A DNA stretch of 64,000 nucleotides from Streptococcus castoreus DSM 17536 (GCF_000425025.1 NZ_AUKZ01000005.1:95061-159060); one strand, 5' to 3'; shown: positions 46,095 through 56,861, counted from the stretch's first letter. Notes: generated by a model not told the origin, from the sequence alone. Made by a program: numbers and translations.

Positions 46095-46370
46095 GTTTGT
46101 TGGTTGCCTTTTCTATGCTACGGGCAACTTCCCAGAAAGAGTATCATAAACCGTCTGACTAGATTTCCCTTTTTAATCATGCCAGTATTTGAAGCTTTCT
46201 ATAGAATTAACGATTTTTTTATTACCATTTTCTCAATTTGAAAAAGATTTTGAAACTAACTAATCAAAATGTTACAATTTTTTGCTCTTCATACGTAGTC
46301 TAAAATGGTTTCAACGACTGTTCCCACTCTTCACTTCTTTCATGTCATTAACCTTATTGGTATAGCAAAA
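46095..46370. other. Intergenic region without a recognisable gene
   Basis: AT-rich region between the DUF3042 terminator and the trhO terminator. I see only short stop-broken frames and no repeat or promoter worth naming. Confidence 0.5.
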
Positions 46371-46392
46371 ACAAACCAGTTTCCTGATTTGT
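46371..46392 (-). terminator. Terminator of trhO
   Basis: On the minus strand ACAAATCAG-GAAA-CTGGTTTGT (one G-T pair) is followed by TTTTG, 10 bp past the trhO stop codon. Confidence 0.75.
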
Positions 46393-46402
46393 CTTTACAT
46401 TT

Positions 46403-47389
46403 TTAGGTGCCTGCTAATGCGGGAAGGGTTTCACCAATAGCCTCCAGACGAGTTGACCATTCGTGACGACTCAAGCCGTTTTCCACAACATAACGATTGC
46501 GCTCATGGGCACGACATTCTGGTGAACAACCACGGACATACTTCACTTCATTGGCTTTTGAAATAAAAATCTGTTTATTACAAAATGGATTGGCACAATT
46601 CACATAGTGTTCGCAAGGGGTACCATCAAAATGATCACGTCCGATAATCGTAGGATTCACATGGTTAATCGGCACAGAAATACGTTCATCAAAAACATAC
46701 ATTGCACCATCCCAGAGTTCGCCCTGGACCTCTGGATCCTTACCATAAGTGGCAATACCGCCATGAAGCTGACCAACATTTTTAAACCCTTCGCGAACCA
46801 TCCAACCTGAAAATTTCTCACAACGAACACCGCCTGTACAGTAAACAACGACACGTTTCTCCATAAATTTGTCCTTGTTGTCACGGACCCATTGTGGGAG
46901 CTCACGAAAGTTACGAATATCTGGGCGAATTGCTCCGCGGAAATGCCCCAAATCGTATTCGTAATCGTTACGTGTATCTAAGACGACCGTATCTTCATCC
47001 AGCAAAGCCTCTTTAAATTCTTTGGGTGATAAATAAGCGCCGGTGGTTTCCAATGGATTAATATCACTATCAAAATTATTATCCTCTAAACCAAGATGAA
47101 CGATTTCTTTTTTGTAGCGCACAAACATTTTTCTGAAAGCCTGTTCATCTTCTTCATCGATTTTGAACCAAAGATCAGCAAAACGCTCATCGCTATGCAC
47201 CCAGTCCATATATTTTTGGGTGGTTTCATAATCTCCCGAAACCGTCCCATTGATTCCTTCATCCGCAATTAAAATACGACCTTTAAGACCAATTAATTGG
47301 CAAAAAGCGAGATGTTCAACCGCATAGGTTTTGGCATTTTCAATGGGAACATATTTATAATAGAGTAAAACTCGGATTTTATCTGACAT
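46403..47389 (-). CDS. trhO: tRNA uridine(34) hydroxylase, rhodanese-like
   Basis: TrhO (YceA family) hydroxylates U34 of some tRNAs using O2. From ATG 47389 (AAGGAG at good spacing) it has 328 aa; an ATG six codons earlier is before that ribosome-binding site. An N-terminal acylphosphatase-like region ([11 protein letters not shown]) precedes the rhodanese domain with the catalytic Cys184 in [10 protein letters not shown], and a C-terminal Cys-rich tail follows ([16 protein letters not shown]). The four-Cys tail is seen in the family. The gene stands alone. Confidence 0.92.
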   Translation of the reverse strand: MSDKIRVLLYYKYVPIENAKTYAVEHLAFCQLIGLKGRILIADEGINGTVSGDYETTQKYMDWVHSDERFADLWFKIDEEDEQAFRKMFVRYKKEIVHLGLEDNNFDSDINPLETTGAYLSPKEFKEALLDEDTVVLDTRNDYEYDLGHFRGAIRPDIRNFRELPQWVRDNKDKFMEKRVVVYCTGGVRCEKFSGWMVREGFKNVGQLHGGIATYGKDPEVQGELWDGAMYVFDERISVPINHVNPTIIGRDHFDGTPCEHYVNCANPFCNKQIFISKANEVKYVRGCSPECRAHERNRYVVENGLSRHEWSTRLEAIGETLPALAGT

Positions 47390-47570
47390 GTATTCTCCTT
47401 CAATCATTCAATTACTCCCCATTATAACTGGCAAAAGAAGGTCTAAGCAAACCATTTGCTTGTCTGTTTTTTCACAATAAACTTAACCATTTGAGTCATT
47501 TGGTTAGCTAATGTCATAACTTATTTTTCTACGATTCGCTGCTAGGCTCAGGGCTAATCAAAGAGGCTGA

Positions 47571-47798
47571 GCAAAAACTAGTTTCTTTCTAAGCCAAGAA
47601 GATGTCAAGCAAAATAAAAGCTTGACAAACTACAATGACTTACGGACTTGGTTTAGAATACAGAACCTATCTACTCTCACTGGTAAGTGCTACTCTAGGA
47701 AAGAAGCAAAGCCACCAGAATCTATCGAAGAGATTCAAGTACTACTCAATAAGCTTAACATCATGAATCAGCTTTTCTACCTATTTACAACTATTTAG
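47571..47798 (+). pseudogene. Possible gene remnant (75 open codons, no start)
   Basis: The 533-bp gap between trhO and malP holds an open plus-strand frame of 75 codons. It has no start codon near its left end but reads as protein-like, ending PPESIEEIQVLLNKLNIMNQ and then LFYLFTTI. No family recognised. It could be the decayed end of a lost gene or chance. The rest of the gap shows nothing else except the malP terminator. Confidence 0.25.
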
Positions 47799-47906
47799 TC
47801 ACAATTTCATTACATCGGTTTTAATATACCTGAAAAAGACCTCAGATTAGAAAACTTTATGAAGAAGTGGGTCATATTTTGGAAACAACGTATAAAATTA
47901 TCACAG

Positions 47907-47932
47907 AAAAAAGCGGCAACTGTCGCTTTTTT
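47907..47932. terminator. Terminator of malQP
   Basis: A 9-bp stem AAAAAAGCG (47907-47915) / CGCTTTTTT (47924-47932) with an 8-nt loop. It lies 8 bp beyond the malP stop and is nearly symmetric, so it works in either direction. Confidence 0.9.
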
Positions 47933-47940
47933 ATTTGTTC

Positions 47941-50205
47941 TTAATTTGAATGCCAAATATCTTGGTTATATTGTTCAATCGTACGGTCAGACGAGAAGAA
48001 ACCTGCTTTGGCAATATTATGGACAACTTTTGTCATCCAAAGTTCTTGATTTTCATAATCCGCCAACATTTTCTCTTTAACCTCGATGTATTCTTCAAGG
48101 TCAATCAAGGTCATAAACCAATCTTTTGAAATCAATTCTTTATAAAGACGGTCAAGGCGTTCTTCATTTCCAAGTTCTAGTAATTCCGAACTAATAATGA
48201 AGTTCACTGCTGCTTTAATGGCTGGATGATTATCATAGTAGTCTTTTGATACATAAGATGCTGAAGCATAAAGGTCAATAATCGTGTCTGAATCTTTACC
48301 AAAAGTATAAATATTTTCCATACCAGCAAGTTCTGCGATCTCAACATTAGCGCCGTCCATAGTGCCAAGTGTCAAAGCACCATTAAGCATGAATTTCATA
48401 TTACCAGTTCCAGAAGCTTCCTTTGAAGCAAGAGAAATTTGCTCAGAAATATCTGTTGCTGGAATCAAGTGCTCAGCAACTGTTACATTATAGTTTTCCA
48501 CAAGATGCACGTTCAGATATGGGCTGACCTCTGGATCATTGTTGATTAATTCCGACAAACAAAGAATCAAATGAATAATATCTTGGGCAATGATGTAAGC
48601 AGGTGCAGCTTTACCACCAAAGATAACAGTGATTTTACGTTTTGGAAGGTTACCTTTTTTAATTTCCAAATACTTGTGAATCACATAAAGAGCATTCATT
48701 TGTTGGCGTTTATACTCGTGGAAACGTTTAATTTGTGTATCAATGATTGAATCCTCATCAAGCTCAATCCCTTTATTGTCTTTAAGGTAACGTTTGAGTG
48801 TTAATTTATTATGGAATTTGATGTCTGCTAATTTAGCATGGACAGCTTTGTCATCCGCAAATGCCATCAATTTTTCTAATTTAGTGGCATCTGTCAAATA
48901 ATCATCGCCAATTAATTCCTTGATATAATCAGCTAAATCTTGATTAGCAAATTCTAACCAACGACGGAAAGTGATACCATTTGTTTTGTTATTGAATTTC
49001 TCTGGGTAAAGGTCATAGAAAGCTTTCAACTCACTATTTTTCAAAATATCAGTATGAAGAGCAGCTACCCCATTAACACTCGTGGCAAAATGAATGTCCA
49101 TATGCGCCATGTGGACGCGACCTATTTCATCAATGATTTGAACAGCAGGATTAGACACTTCCGCACGCACAAGGGCATCAAGTTTTTCGATAATGGTTAC
49201 CAAATGCGGCACAACTTCGTTAAGGTAACCCAACGGCCATTTTTCAAGGGCTTCTGCAAGAATGGTATGGTTTGTGTAACCAACCATATTTTTCACAACA
49301 GATACTGCTTCATCAAAGTCAAAACCGTGTTTTTCAGTCAAGAGACGAATCAATTCAGGAATAACCATTGATGGATGAGTGTCATTGATTTGCACATAAG
49401 CATAATCAGCAAGGTCATGAAGGTTTGATCCACGTTCGATAGCCTCATCAAGCAATAATTGCGCTGCGTTTGAAACCATAAAATATTGTTGATAGATACG
49501 AAGCAATTCCCCATTTTTATCAGAATCATCTGGGTAAAGGAACAAGGTGAGGTTTTTAGCAATTTCCGTTTTGTCAAAGGAAATGCCCTCTTTAATCAAA
49601 CCATAATCAACCCCCTCAATATCAAACAAGTTAAGGTAGTTTTTAGTATCATGTTTGTAACCTAAAACATCAATACGATCAAGGCGAGATTTCAAGGTAA
49701 AGTTTTTAAAAGGAACATCGTATGAAATGTCTGTTGGAACCAACCACGACTCAGCTCCAATCCAAAAGTTTGGTTCTGCTTCTTGCTCGTTGTGTTTGAA
49801 AACTTGCTTGAACAAACCACAGTGGTAATTAAGACCAACACCTTCACCATTAATGCCAAGTGATGACATAGAATCAATGAAGCATGATGCTAATCGACCA
49901 AGCCCACCATTACCAAGTGAGGGTTCTAATTCGACATCTTCAACTTCTGCAATGGATTTTCCGACAGCAGCCAGTTCTTCTTTAATGTCTTTATAGATGC
50001 CTAAATTAATAAGGTTATTTGAGAGTAATTTACCAATCAAAAACTCAGCTGAAATATAGTAAACTTTACGTTTAGCAGTATTTTTTGATTTTTGCTCCGC
50101 TGCTTTCTTGACAAAATTAAGCAATGACAAATAGATTTCTTCATTACTTGCTTCTGCGAGAGATTTTCCTAAGCGAGTTTCAGCATAGTCTGTAAAACGT
50201 TTCAT
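47941..50205 (-). CDS. malP: Glycogen/maltodextrin phosphorylase
   Basis: Phosphorolyses maltodextrins to glucose-1-phosphate. The 754-aa protein is a family GT35 enzyme: [47 protein letters not shown] and the pyridoxal-phosphate Lys in [14 protein letters not shown]. Length is that of the short bacterial form without the eukaryotic N-terminal regulatory extension. It follows malQ by 28 bp in a malQP operon under the operator-bearing promoter at 51770. ATG 50205 is preceded by GAGGAAG. Confidence 0.95.
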   Translation of the reverse strand: MKRFTDYAETRLGKSLAEASNEEIYLSLLNFVKKAAEQKSKNTAKRKVYYISAEFLIGKLLSNNLINLGIYKDIKEELAAVGKSIAEVEDVELEPSLGNGGLGRLASCFIDSMSSLGINGEGVGLNYHCGLFKQVFKHNEQEAEPNFWIGAESWLVPTDISYDVPFKNFTLKSRLDRIDVLGYKHDTKNYLNLFDIEGVDYGLIKEGISFDKTEIAKNLTLFLYPDDSDKNGELLRIYQQYFMVSNAAQLLLDEAIERGSNLHDLADYAYVQINDTHPSMVIPELIRLLTEKHGFDFDEAVSVVKNMVGYTNHTILAEALEKWPLGYLNEVVPHLVTIIEKLDALVRAEVSNPAVQIIDEIGRVHMAHMDIHFATSVNGVAALHTDILKNSELKAFYDLYPEKFNNKTNGITFRRWLEFANQDLADYIKELIGDDYLTDATKLEKLMAFADDKAVHAKLADIKFHNKLTLKRYLKDNKGIELDEDSIIDTQIKRFHEYKRQQMNALYVIHKYLEIKKGNLPKRKITVIFGGKAAPAYIIAQDIIHLILCLSELINNDPEVSPYLNVHLVENYNVTVAEHLIPATDISEQISLASKEASGTGNMKFMLNGALTLGTMDGANVEIAELAGMENIYTFGKDSDTIIDLYASASYVSKDYYDNHPAIKAAVNFIISSELLELGNEERLDRLYKELISKDWFMTLIDLEEYIEVKEKMLADYENQELWMTKVVHNIAKAGFFSSDRTIEQYNQDIWHSN

Positions 50206-50233
50206 ATCTTCCTCTTTTCTTTCATTCTCTATG

Positions 50234-51736
50234 TTAGGTTAGATTGGCACGACCATATAGTTCTGTCAAGCGTGTTAAGTAGGCTTTATGCTCGTCAGTA
50301 ATATCATCCGGACGCATCCGCCATTGCCAGTTACCCCCAACAGTATTAGGCATATTCATGCGACTATTTGCGGGTTTATCTAAAACATCTTGCATGCATG
50401 CGATCGCAATATGGCTAACCGTTGCAAATAAGGTTCTTAACATCGCATGAGTCATTTTTTCACCATCATGACGGTGCGTATAGGCATTAACATAAGCTTG
50501 CTGCTCCTCAGTCAGGTTTTCATACCAACCATTAACAACTTCGTTATCATGTGTTCCTGTGTAGGCAACATCATTGTAAGTACATGCATGAGGATTATCA
50601 ATGCTTCGCCCTTCAATATCATAAAAACCAAACTCAAGAATTTTCATTCCCGGAAAAGCCGTCTGAGCTAAGAGGGCTCTTGCTTTGTCATCAATATAGC
50701 CAAGATTTTCTGCAATAACAGGAAGTGAACCTAATTTTTCAGCAACCGTTCTGAAAAGATCAAACCCTGGTGCTGGTTGCCATTGCCCATTTTTAGCAGT
50801 AGCATCACCACTAGGAATCTCCCAATAATCCGAAAAACCTTTGAAGTGGTCAATGCGGAGTTTGTCATAAATTTTAAAACTTTCTTGTATGCGATAAATC
50901 CACCATTCAAAGTCAGTTGCTTTATGATAATCCCAATTATAGATCGGATTTCCCCACAGCTGACCATCTTCACTAAAGCCGTCTGGTGGGCAGCCTGCAA
51001 TAACCTTAGGTCGTTTAGCATTATCAACCTTAAAGAGACTTGGCATTGTCCAAACTTCGACACTATCAGCTGAAACATAAATTGGCATGTCACCAATGAT
51101 TTGGATACCATTTTGATTAGCGTAATGTTTAAGCGCTAGCCACTGGTTAAAGAAGAAATATTGGGTAACTTTATGATAATTAATGACATCTACTAACTGT
51201 GAACGGTAAGACTCTAGTGTTTTTTCATCACGTTCAATAACAGCCTGATCATCCCATTCTTGTAAGGCTTTATTGCCAAAATGTTCTTTCATTGCCATAA
51301 ACTCAGCGAAGTCTTGCAACCATGAAGCTGTCGCTTCAAAAGCTGCTAGGCGCTCAACTCCCTCTTGACTTTGAAGGAAATTTACCACCGCTTTTTCTAA
51401 AATAGGGCGCCGCTGTTTATATAACAAAGCGTAATCAACTGAAGTCACATCTGCCCCAAAATTCACATTACGATAATCATTTTCTGAGAGATATCCATCT
51501 TTTGTCAGCAATTCAAAATCAATAAAATGCGTATTTCCCGCAACAGCAGAAAACGATTGATAAGGTGAATCACCATAACTTGTTGTTGTGAGAGGTAAAA
51601 TTTGCCAATAAGTTTGCTTGGTTTCCTTTAGAAAATTAACAAATTCAAAAGCTTCTTTACCAAATGTCCCGATTCCGAATTTTCCGGGAAGGGAACTAAT
51701 ATGCATTAAAATACCGCTTGCACGTTTAGCCATCAT
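50234..51736 (-). CDS. malQ: 4-alpha-glucanotransferase (amylomaltase)
   Basis: MalQ disproportionates maltodextrins, releasing glucose and longer chains for MalP. The 500-aa family GH77 enzyme has [13 protein letters not shown] near the N-terminus and catalytic-region motifs [23 protein letters not shown] and [15 protein letters not shown] 51736 is preceded by AAGGAG; two ATGs in a row occur here and either could serve. It is the first gene of malQP. Confidence 0.96.
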   Translation of the reverse strand: MMAKRASGILMHISSLPGKFGIGTFGKEAFEFVNFLKETKQTYWQILPLTTTSYGDSPYQSFSAVAGNTHFIDFELLTKDGYLSENDYRNVNFGADVTSVDYALLYKQRRPILEKAVVNFLQSQEGVERLAAFEATASWLQDFAEFMAMKEHFGNKALQEWDDQAVIERDEKTLESYRSQLVDVINYHKVTQYFFFNQWLALKHYANQNGIQIIGDMPIYVSADSVEVWTMPSLFKVDNAKRPKVIAGCPPDGFSEDGQLWGNPIYNWDYHKATDFEWWIYRIQESFKIYDKLRIDHFKGFSDYWEIPSGDATAKNGQWQPAPGFDLFRTVAEKLGSLPVIAENLGYIDDKARALLAQTAFPGMKILEFGFYDIEGRSIDNPHACTYNDVAYTGTHDNEVVNGWYENLTEEQQAYVNAYTHRHDGEKMTHAMLRTLFATVSHIAIACMQDVLDKPANSRMNMPNTVGGNWQWRMRPDDITDEHKAYLTRLTELYGRANLT

Positions 51737-51769
51737 TTCTTCTCCTTGTGAAATCTATTTTATGATGAA

Positions 51770-51798
51770 ATTATAACGCAACCGATTGCACAAGTCAA
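51770..51798 (-). promoter_or_regulatory. malQP promoter with MalR/CcpA-type operator in the spacer
   Basis: On the minus strand TTGACT (51793-51798) and TATAAT (51770-51775) are 17 bp apart. The dyad GCAATCGGTTGC (51778-51789) fills the spacer. It fits both a MalR operator and most of the cre consensus. Confidence 0.75.
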
Positions 51799-51812
51799 CT
51801 ATTTCTGAAAAA

Positions 51813-51842
51813 AAGTAGCCTCTCTTTGTAGAAATGCTACTT
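51813..51842 (-). terminator. Terminator of malR
   Basis: On the minus strand the arms AAGTAGC (51836-51842) and GCTACTT (51813-51819) are followed by a T-run. It lies just past malR and just upstream of the malQ promoter, isolating the two. Confidence 0.75.
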
Positions 51843-51856
51843 CTGCTAACGTAATA

Positions 51857-52873
51857 CTAAGTAATGTCCCGAACACTTTCACGTTTTTTCAAAGTAAAAG
51901 GGACAAAAATTTTCTGACTAAGACCTTGTTCAGTCGAATTGATAATGGCTAAAAGCTGCTTAAAGGACGTTTTCCCAAGATGATCAACATTAATGTCAAA
52001 AGTCGTCAAATAAGGATGAATCAACTTAGAATAACTCGAATTATTAAAGGTAATGATTGAAATATCATCAGGAACTTTAATACCATAGAAAGATAATAAC
52101 TGAATCATCCGGACAGATAAAACATCCCCAATAATAACAAGAGCGGTAGCCTTAAAGTCACGAATCCTGTCAATTAATGCCTCAACACTGACAGGATCTT
52201 TGCGATCAAATAACAGCATCGGTTGTGTTTCCAATGCCAACTTAAAACACCCCTTTAAATAGCCGATATAACGTTCTGAAGCAACTTCTGATACCAAATC
52301 ATCTGTGATAAATAAAATCTGACGGTGCCCCTTTTGGTAGAGATGGCTCACCGCTGTCTTAGCCATTAATTGGTTATCATTGTCAATATAAGTGATCTTA
52401 TTAGCATCTCCCTCAGGTGCCCCCACAATAACAAAAGGAATTCCGTTGCTCATTAAATAATTTCTGACAGGATCCTCTTGGTCAGAATAAAGAATAATAA
52501 AACCATCGACCCTCTTTTGAAGATGCATTAATTTAACTTGTTCTAGCAAGTCATCAAGAGACATGCCAGTTGCAATTGAAACCGTAAAATGATAGTGCTT
52601 AGCCTCATTGGTAATGGTTGATAAAATTTCCATAAAGAAAGGCTCACTAAGCCTATCATTTGTCATAATTGGCGGAAAAACAAGTCCAATATTATGTGTT
52701 AAGCCGCTAGCGAGCATCTGTGCAGCAACATTAGGCACATATCCCAAATCTGCCATTGCCTTTCTAACCTTTTCTTTTGTCTTTTGGGAAATTGATCGGT
52801 TATCTTTTAAAACCCTGCTAACTGTCGAAGGATTCACACCGGCTTTTTGGGCCACATCTTTAATTGTTACCAT
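51857..52873 (-). CDS. malR: Maltose operon transcriptional repressor MalR (LacI family)
   Basis: A LacI-family repressor of the maltose/maltodextrin genes. The 338-aa protein has the helix-turn-helix VTIKDVAQKAGVNPSTVSRVLKD at the N-terminus, then an effector-binding type I periplasmic-like domain (NIGLVFPPIM, RVDGFIILYSDQ, ISIITFNNSSYSKLIHPYLTTFD). The DNA sites in the malQ and malX promoters (GCAA-NCGR-TTGC) have the central CG such proteins favour. ATG 52873 is preceded by GAGG. It is transcribed away from malX and lies between the two mal operons. Confidence 0.92.
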   Translation of the reverse strand: MVTIKDVAQKAGVNPSTVSRVLKDNRSISQKTKEKVRKAMADLGYVPNVAAQMLASGLTHNIGLVFPPIMTNDRLSEPFFMEILSTITNEAKHYHFTVSIATGMSLDDLLEQVKLMHLQKRVDGFIILYSDQEDPVRNYLMSNGIPFVIVGAPEGDANKITYIDNDNQLMAKTAVSHLYQKGHRQILFITDDLVSEVASERYIGYLKGCFKLALETQPMLLFDRKDPVSVEALIDRIRDFKATALVIIGDVLSVRMIQLLSFYGIKVPDDISIITFNNSSYSKLIHPYLTTFDINVDHLGKTSFKQLLAIINSTEQGLSQKIFVPFTLKKRESVRDIT

Positions 52874-53051
52874 ATTAACCTCATCACCTTATTCTCCTTT
52901 TATTCTCCTTGGATTATTACTACCTTGGAATTTTTCACTTGTATTTTGTTTCCATTATACAATTATCTTCCAAAAAATCAACTTCTTGTTTCTGCTTATA
53001 AAAATAGATGAGATTCCTGATAAAAAAAATAAAGTTTTTTTAAAAAAAGGC

Positions 53052-53080
53052 TTGACTTTTTCTGCAAGCGGTTGCATAAT
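53052..53080 (+). promoter_or_regulatory. malX promoter with MalR/CcpA-type operator in the spacer
   Basis: TTGACT (53052-53057) and CATAAT (53075-53080) are 17 bp apart. TGCAAGCGGTTGCA (53063-53076) lies in the spacer and matches the cre consensus except its first base; it also fits a MalR operator. Confidence 0.8.
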
Positions 53081-53117
53081 ATTAAGTGTAAGAAATATAT
53101 CTTAGGAGGAAATCGCT

Positions 53118-54371
53118 ATGAAATCATGGCAAAAAGTTATTGTCGGCGGAGCAAGTTTGACACTTGCAAGTGCTCTACTGGTAGGATGTGGATCTGGTTC
53201 AAAAGATAAAATGGAATCAACCTCAGGCTCTGACTCAAAAACCATTAAACTTTGGGTTCCAACTGGAGCTAAAAAGTCATATGCAGATGTCGTTGCGAAA
53301 TTTGAAAAAGATTCTGGCTATAAGGTTAAAGTCATCGAGTCAGAAGATCCAAAAGCACAAGAGAAAATCAAAAAAGATGCTTCAACGGCTGCCGATGTTT
53401 TCTCACTTCCTCATGACCAGCTTGGTCAACTTGTAGAATCTGGTACTATTCAAGAAGTTCCAGAAAAATACACTAAAGAAATTGCTGGAACAGCTACTGA
53501 TCAGGCAGTTCTAGGTGCTCAGTACAAAGGAAAAACCTATGCATTCCCATTTGGAATTGAGTCACAAGTTCTTTTCTACAACAAAACGAAATTAGCTGCT
53601 GAAGATGTTGCTTCTTATGATACTATCACATCAAAAGCAACTTTTGGTGGAACTTTCAAACAAGCTAACGCTTATGCTACTGGTCCATTATTTATGTCAG
53701 TTGGTAACACACTCTTTGGTAAAAACGGCGAAGATGTTAAAGGCACAAACTGGGGTAATGAAAAAGGAGTTGCTGTTCTTAAATGGATTGCAGACCAAGC
53801 TTCAAACAAAGGGTTTGTTAGCTTAGATGCTAATAACGTGATGTCTAAATTTGGTGATGGTTCAGTTGCTTCATTTGAATCCGGACCATGGGATTACGAA
53901 GCTGCTCAAAAAGCGATTGGTAAAGAAAATCTTGGGGTTGCTGTCTATCCAAAAGTAACCATCGGTGGTGAGACTGTTCAACAAAAAGCATTCTTAGGTG
54001 TTAAACTTTATGCTGTTAACCAAGCACCAGCTAAAGGTGATACAAAACGTATCGCAGCTAGCTACAAACTTGCTTCATACTTGACAAACGCTGAAAGCCA
54101 AGCAAATCAATTCAAAACTCGTAACATTGTTCCGGCAAATAAAGACGTTCAATCATCAGAAACAGTACAATCAAACGAACTTGCAAAAACAGTTATCACA
54201 ATGGGCTCTTCTTCAGACTATACGGTCGTAATGCCAAAACTTAGCCAAATGGGTACATTCTGGACTGAAAGTGCTGCAATTCTTAGCGATGCTTTCAACG
54301 GTAAAATCAAAGAAAGCGACTATCTTGCTAAATTGCAACAATTTGATAAAGATATTGCTGCAACCAAATAA
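53118..54371 (+). CDS. malX: Maltodextrin-binding lipoprotein
   Basis: Substrate-binding protein of the MalXFG importer (called malE in some annotations). The 417-aa protein has a lipoprotein signal with lipobox LLVGC (Cys near residue 24), an SGSDSKTIKLWVP start of the mature fold and the family pattern of MalE-type proteins, ending QFDKDIAATK. ATG 53118 follows AGGAGG. It lies under the operator-bearing promoter at 53052. A double hairpin follows before malF, which would lower expression of the permeases relative to this binding protein. The ATPase is not in the operon; MsmK-type ATPases serve such importers in streptococci. Confidence 0.94.
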   Translation: MKSWQKVIVGGASLTLASALLVGCGSGSKDKMESTSGSDSKTIKLWVPTGAKKSYADVVAKFEKDSGYKVKVIESEDPKAQEKIKKDASTAADVFSLPHDQLGQLVESGTIQEVPEKYTKEIAGTATDQAVLGAQYKGKTYAFPFGIESQVLFYNKTKLAAEDVASYDTITSKATFGGTFKQANAYATGPLFMSVGNTLFGKNGEDVKGTNWGNEKGVAVLKWIADQASNKGFVSLDANNVMSKFGDGSVASFESGPWDYEAAQKAIGKENLGVAVYPKVTIGGETVQQKAFLGVKLYAVNQAPAKGDTKRIAASYKLASYLTNAESQANQFKTRNIVPANKDVQSSETVQSNELAKTVITMGSSSDYTVVMPKLSQMGTFWTESAAILSDAFNGKIKESDYLAKLQQFDKDIAATK

Positions 54372-54449
54372 TCTCATTTCACGAATACCATATTAAAACA
54401 AGCGTAGAGATGAGTAACTTTTAAAAGCTATCCTGTCTGCTCATCTTTT

Positions 54450-54500
54450 GGGAGTGGAACTGAACGCCATTAAGATTTGTTGGGGTTTAGTCCCGCTCCT
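54450..54500 (+). terminator. Attenuator-like hairpin between malX and malF
   Basis: A 16-bp imperfect stem (arms 54450-54465 and 54485-54500; GGAGTGGAACTGAAC paired with GTTTAGTCCCGCTCC, with wobble pairs and one mismatch) is followed by ACTTGTTTTT. It probably terminates part of the malX transcripts. Confidence 0.65.
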
Positions 54501-54520
54501 ACTTGTTTTTGATGTTAAGT

Positions 54521-54547
54521 AAGTAGCTTAGTGCTACTTAAATTTTT
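54521..54547 (+). terminator. Second hairpin in the malX-malF gap
   Basis: AAGTAGC (54521-54527) / GCTACTT (54533-54539) around a 5-nt loop, followed by AAATTTTT. Terminator-like, weaker than the first. Confidence 0.5.
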
Positions 54548-54651
54548 AACGCCTTACTTAAAGGTTTACGTAACACTTAGCCACTTGATTTTTAACAAGA
54601 GATGTAACATGATTTACCGACTCTTGTATCCTAAAATAAAGGAGAATATAT

Positions 54652-56013
54652 ATGACTCAGTCAAGCTTGATACCACAAGTATCTGTGACAGAAGCCTTAA
54701 AAAAAGGAAGTTGGGATATTAAACTCTCTGCCATTATCATGGGATTTGCTAATCTTGCCAACAAGCAATTTATCAAAGGCTCCCTATTTTTAATCAGTGA
54801 AATTGTATTCTTAATTGCTTTTTTCTCTCAAGTCATTCCTGCTATCGGTGGACTTTTTACACTCGGTACACAAACACAAGGAATGGCAAATAAAACTGTT
54901 GATGGCATTAAGATCCAAGTTGCTGTTAATGGTGATAATTCGATGTTAATGCTCATTTTTGGGTTAGCATCACTTATTTTCTGTTTAGTTTTCGCTTATA
55001 TTTATTGGTGTAATCTCAAAAGTGCCCGTAATCTCCACTTTCTGAAACAAAATGCTTTGAAAATTCCTACCTTTAAAGAAGATTTTGCCACTCTTGCTAA
55101 TGGTCGTTTCCATATGGCCTTGATGGCAATTCCACTTATCGGTGTTCTGCTTTTTACCATTCTCCCATTGACTTATATGATCTGCTTGGCCTTTACCAAT
55201 TTTGATCATAATCACCTTCCCCCAAAATCTCTTTTTGATTGGGTGGGACTTATCAACTTCAGCAACATCCTAAGTGGACGTATGGCAGGAACTTTCTTCC
55301 CTGTTTTCTCATGGACACTCATCTGGGCTGTTTTCGCAACTGTTACCAACTTCTTCTTTGGAATTATCTTAGCCCTGTTAATTAATACTAAAGGTTTAAA
55401 ATTGAAAAAAATGTGGCGGACTATTTTTGTAATCACCATCGCAGTCCCTCAATTTATCTCTTTATTGATTATGAGAAATTTGCTTAATGATGAAGGTCCG
55501 CTCAATGCTCTCCTTAGTAAAATTGGGTTAATTCAAGACCCACTACCTTTTTTATCTGACCCTCTTTGGGCAAAATTCTCTATTATTTTTGTTAATATGT
55601 GGATTGGTATCCCTTTTACCATGTTAATCGCTACTGGTATTATCATGAATTTACCAAGTGAGCAAATTGAAGCGGCTGAAATTGATGGCGCAAGCAAATT
55701 TCAAGTTTTCAAATCCATCACTTTCCCTCAAATTCTCTTAATTATGACACCAACCTTGATTCAGCAATTTATTGGAAACATCAATAACTTCAATGTCATT
55801 TATCTCCTTACTGGCGGTGGTCCAACAAATTCAGAATACTATCAGGCAGGGACAACTGATTTGCTGGTAACATGGCTCTATAAACTAACCGTAACCGCTG
55901 CTGATTACAATTTAGCCTCTGTTATCGGTATCTTAATCTTTACAGTTTCAGCTATCTTTAGCTTACTTGCTTACACTAGAACTGCATCATACAAGGAAGG
56001 AGCGGCTAAATAA
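54652..56013 (+). CDS. malF: Maltodextrin ABC permease
   Basis: One of two membrane subunits (called MalC in S. pneumoniae). The 453-aa protein has about eight hydrophobic segments and a MalF-type EAA motif near residue 340 (EQIEAAEIDGASKFQVFKSITFPQI). It begins with a soluble N-terminal stretch unlike MalG and includes a long segment before the core, as usual for MalF. ATG 54652 is preceded by AAAGGAG. It overlaps malG by 1 bp. Confidence 0.93.
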   Translation: MTQSSLIPQVSVTEALKKGSWDIKLSAIIMGFANLANKQFIKGSLFLISEIVFLIAFFSQVIPAIGGLFTLGTQTQGMANKTVDGIKIQVAVNGDNSMLMLIFGLASLIFCLVFAYIYWCNLKSARNLHFLKQNALKIPTFKEDFATLANGRFHMALMAIPLIGVLLFTILPLTYMICLAFTNFDHNHLPPKSLFDWVGLINFSNILSGRMAGTFFPVFSWTLIWAVFATVTNFFFGIILALLINTKGLKLKKMWRTIFVITIAVPQFISLLIMRNLLNDEGPLNALLSKIGLIQDPLPFLSDPLWAKFSIIFVNMWIGIPFTMLIATGIIMNLPSEQIEAAEIDGASKFQVFKSITFPQILLIMTPTLIQQFIGNINNFNVIYLLTGGGPTNSEYYQAGTTDLLVTWLYKLTVTAADYNLASVIGILIFTVSAIFSLLAYTRTASYKEGAAK

Positions 56014-56849
56014 TGAAAAACAAACGTCGAACTCAGCTTGGTTTGGTTTATGCCACCCTTATTATTCTATCAATCATTTGGCTTTTTCCAATTGCTTGGG
56101 TAATTCTAACAAGTTTCCGTGGTGAAGGAACAGCTTATGTCAATTATTTCCTCCCTAAAACCTTCACCCTTGAACACTACATCAAGCTCTTCACTAATGA
56201 TACTTTCCCATTTGGTAAATGGTTTATGAATACTTTTTTGGTTGCAACCTTTACTTGTATCATTTCAACCTTTATCACTGTAGCAATGGCTTATTCACTT
56301 AGCCGTATTAAATTCAAATTCCGTAACCGTTTTTTGAAGCTAGCTCTTATCTTAAACATGTTCCCCGGTTTCATGAGCATGATTGCGGTTTATTATATCT
56401 TGAAAGCCCTCGGGCTTACTCAAACTCTCACAGCTCTTGTTCTCGTTTATTCAGCAGGTGCTGCTCTTGGATTCTACATCGCCAAAGGATTCTTTGATAC
56501 GATCCCTTACTCACTTGATGAATCTGCCATGATTGATGGTGCAACCCGTATGGACATCTTCTTTAAGATTACCTTACCACTCTCAAAACCAATTATTGTT
56601 TATACTGCTCTCCTAGCTTTCATGGGTCCTTGGATTGACTTTATCTTTGCCCAAGTTATTTTAGGAGATGCCACAAGCAAATACACCGTTGCTATTGGAC
56701 TCTTTTCAATGCTCCAGCCTGATACCATCAACAACTGGTTTATGTCCTTTACAGCTGGGTCTGTTTTAATTGCCATTCCAATTACTCTACTCTTCATGTT
56801 TATGCAAAAATACTATGTGGAAGGCATCACAGGAGGATCTGTTAAATAA
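56013..56849 (+). CDS. malG: Maltodextrin ABC permease
   Basis: The second permease subunit (MalD in S. pneumoniae). The 278-aa protein has six predicted membrane segments and the EAA motif YSLDESAMIDGATRMDIFFKITLPLSKP. Its ATG overlaps the malF stop (TAATG), so translation is coupled. It ends the malXFG operon, followed 13 bp later by a strong terminator. No ATPase gene is present. Confidence 0.94.
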   Translation: MKNKRRTQLGLVYATLIILSIIWLFPIAWVILTSFRGEGTAYVNYFLPKTFTLEHYIKLFTNDTFPFGKWFMNTFLVATFTCIISTFITVAMAYSLSRIKFKFRNRFLKLALILNMFPGFMSMIAVYYILKALGLTQTLTALVLVYSAGAALGFYIAKGFFDTIPYSLDESAMIDGATRMDIFFKITLPLSKPIIVYTALLAFMGPWIDFIFAQVILGDATSKYTVAIGLFSMLQPDTINNWFMSFTAGSVLIAIPITLLFMFMQKYYVEGITGGSVK

Positions 56850-56861
56850 GTCACACCACTC

